From an uncultured Bacillota bacterium (lineage in GTDB: Bacteria; Bacillota; Clostridia; Peptostreptococcales; Anaerovoracaceae), in the NCBI GenBank assembly GCA_946546075.1, contig CAMNNV010000077.1:1-6323 (forward strand): 6,323 nt of DNA, given 5' to 3'. Both the position numbers and the translations under genes were made by a program. Below the pieces are notes generated by a model. That model saw nothing but the letters and a program-made list of their open reading frames with translations. It had not been told where the DNA came from and did not search any database. Positions 5,469 to 6,323 of the stretch are shown one piece after another; position 1 is the stretch's first letter; every line of letters starts with the position of its first letter.

Positions 5469-6323
5469 ATGGAACTTACAAGTAAACAAAAAGCCATCAT
5501 CTATATCATATGCTCGGCATTCTTCTTCGCCCTCATGAATATGTTCGTGAGACTTTCCGGAGATCTGCCTTCCATACAGAAGAGTTTCTTCCGGAATCTC
5601 GTGGCATTCTTCTTCGCCCTGTTCATCATACTGAGATCAAAAGAGCATTTCTCGATCGATAAAAAAAATCTCCCATGGTTCATCGGCCGCTCGGCCTTCG
5701 GTACCATGGGGATCTTATGCAACTTCTATGCGGTGGATCATCTGCTCCTGTCGGATGCGTCCATCCTCAATAAACTGTCGCCATTCTTTGCGATCATCTT
5801 CTCGTTCTTTCTCCTCAGAGAAAAGACAACGAAGGTCCAGGCGGCAGCTGTCGTCATCGCATTCTGCGGCGCGCTTCTCGTCGTGAAGCCGGGATTCGCC
5901 GTAGCAGGGGCCTTCATCCCTTCCATCATCGGTGTCTGCGGCGGGCTCTGTGCCGGCATGGCGTACACGATGGTCCGGGTCCTCGGCCAAAAGGGTGAGC
6001 GGGGACCGGTGATCGTTATGTTTTTCTCAGCCTTCTCGTGTCTCGTGACCCTGCCGTTTCTGATTTTCGACTACCATCCGATGAGCGGCCTGCAGATCCT
6101 GACACTGCTTTGCGCGGGGCTGTCCGCTGCCGGCGGCCAGTTTACCATCACGGCGGCCTACACCCATGCGCCGGCCAAAGAAGTGTCGGTCTACGACTAC
6201 ACCCAGATCATCTTCGCAGCTGCCCTGGGATTCATTTTCTTCAGCCAGATCCCGGACATCTTCAGCGTCATCGGCTACTGCATCATCGCCGGCGTCGCCG
6301 TGGCCATGTTCATTTACAACAAC
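5469..6323 (+). CDS. EamA/DMT-superfamily membrane transporter (3' end cut by the window)
   Basis: An open frame of 285 codons runs from ATG to the window edge without a stop. It starts MELTSKQKAIIYIICSAFFF and encodes a very hydrophobic protein with about ten predicted membrane helices, roughly at 10-28, 38-56, 71-90, 97-116, 124-140, 150-170, 180-200, 208-226, 243-260 and 264-283. Two EamA-like repeats are apparent (about 10-138 and 153-283). The first ends with the common FFLLREK...VVK pattern (113-140). The second contains AYTHAPAKEVSVYDYTQ (230-246) before the ninth helix. Family members are about 285-300 residues, so only a few C-terminal residues are probably missing. GGAGG ends 4 nt before the ATG, a short but workable spacing. 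Members export or import amino acids, nucleotides and other small metabolites, so the substrate cannot be told. It is divergent from the operon. GC content and CGG/CGC arginine codons are visibly higher than in the operon. Confidence 0.88.
   Translation, partial: MELTSKQKAIIYIICSAFFFALMNMFVRLSGDLPSIQKSFFRNLVAFFFALFIILRSKEHFSIDKKNLPWFIGRSAFGTMGILCNFYAVDHLLLSDASILNKLSPFFAIIFSFFLLREKTTKVQAAAVVIAFCGALLVVKPGFAVAGAFIPSIIGVCGGLCAGMAYTMVRVLGQKGERGPVIVMFFSAFSCLVTLPFLIFDYHPMSGLQILTLLCAGLSAAGGQFTITAAYTHAPAKEVSVYDYTQIIFAAALGFIFFSQIPDIFSVIGYCIIAGVAVAMFIYNN

Noticed and set aside
5501..5990. Minus-strand open frames opposite the transporter gene
   Set aside because: The plus strand codes a coherent ten-helix EamA protein. 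The opposite frames are charged, overlapping and lack an upstream ribosome binding site.
1..6323. tRNA, rRNA, CRISPR array, insertion sequence or riboswitch
   Set aside because: Nearly all sequence is accounted for by six genes. The only sizeable non-coding stretch (5235-5468) shows no repeat array, cloverleaf, inverted-repeat ends or recognisable aptamer.

Overview
The window looks like chromosomal DNA from an anaerobic, fermentative member of the Clostridia. Three things point there: the five-gene content (acyl-CoA dehydrogenase, EtfB, EtfA, class III CoA-transferase, ammonia-lyase-like hotdog protein), the strong purine-rich ribosome binding sites, and a heavy preference for AGA arginine codons. 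The species cannot be fixed from this sequence. Amino-acid- or betaine-fermenting gut Clostridia are the natural candidates, but that is inference.

Layout. Positions 5234 down to 30 hold five minus-strand genes in one direction, with gaps of about 18, 14, 25 and 42 nt and a ribosome binding site before each, so they are almost certainly one operon. In order of transcription they are: a short-chain acyl-CoA dehydrogenase, EtfB, EtfA, a CaiB/BaiF-type (family III) CoA-transferase, and a 282-residue protein that reads as two fused 3-aminobutyryl-CoA ammonia-lyase-like hotdog domains. No terminator is visible after the last gene before the window edge, so the operon may continue. Positions 5235-5468 are a divergent intergenic region with a promoter candidate in each direction and two dyad sequences. 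From 5469 a plus-strand gene for an EamA/DMT-type membrane transporter runs off the window end, nearly complete.

How the genes may work together (inference). The CoA-transferase would activate a carboxylic acid, the hotdog protein would remove (or add) an amine at the beta position of the CoA ester, and the dehydrogenase with EtfAB would reduce the resulting 2-enoyl-CoA. The acyl-CoA then hands its CoA to the next substrate. This parallels known reductive routes: phenyllactate/hydroxyisocaproate (class III CoA-transferase, dehydratase, Acd-EtfBA), carnitine (CaiA, CaiB, FixAB), beta-alanine, and the end of lysine fermentation (Kal, Bcd, EtfAB). Here an ammonia lyase would replace the dehydratase. 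The actual substrate is unknown. The most unusual object is the fused hotdog protein, whose two halves appear to keep complementary sets of the Kal-family motifs.
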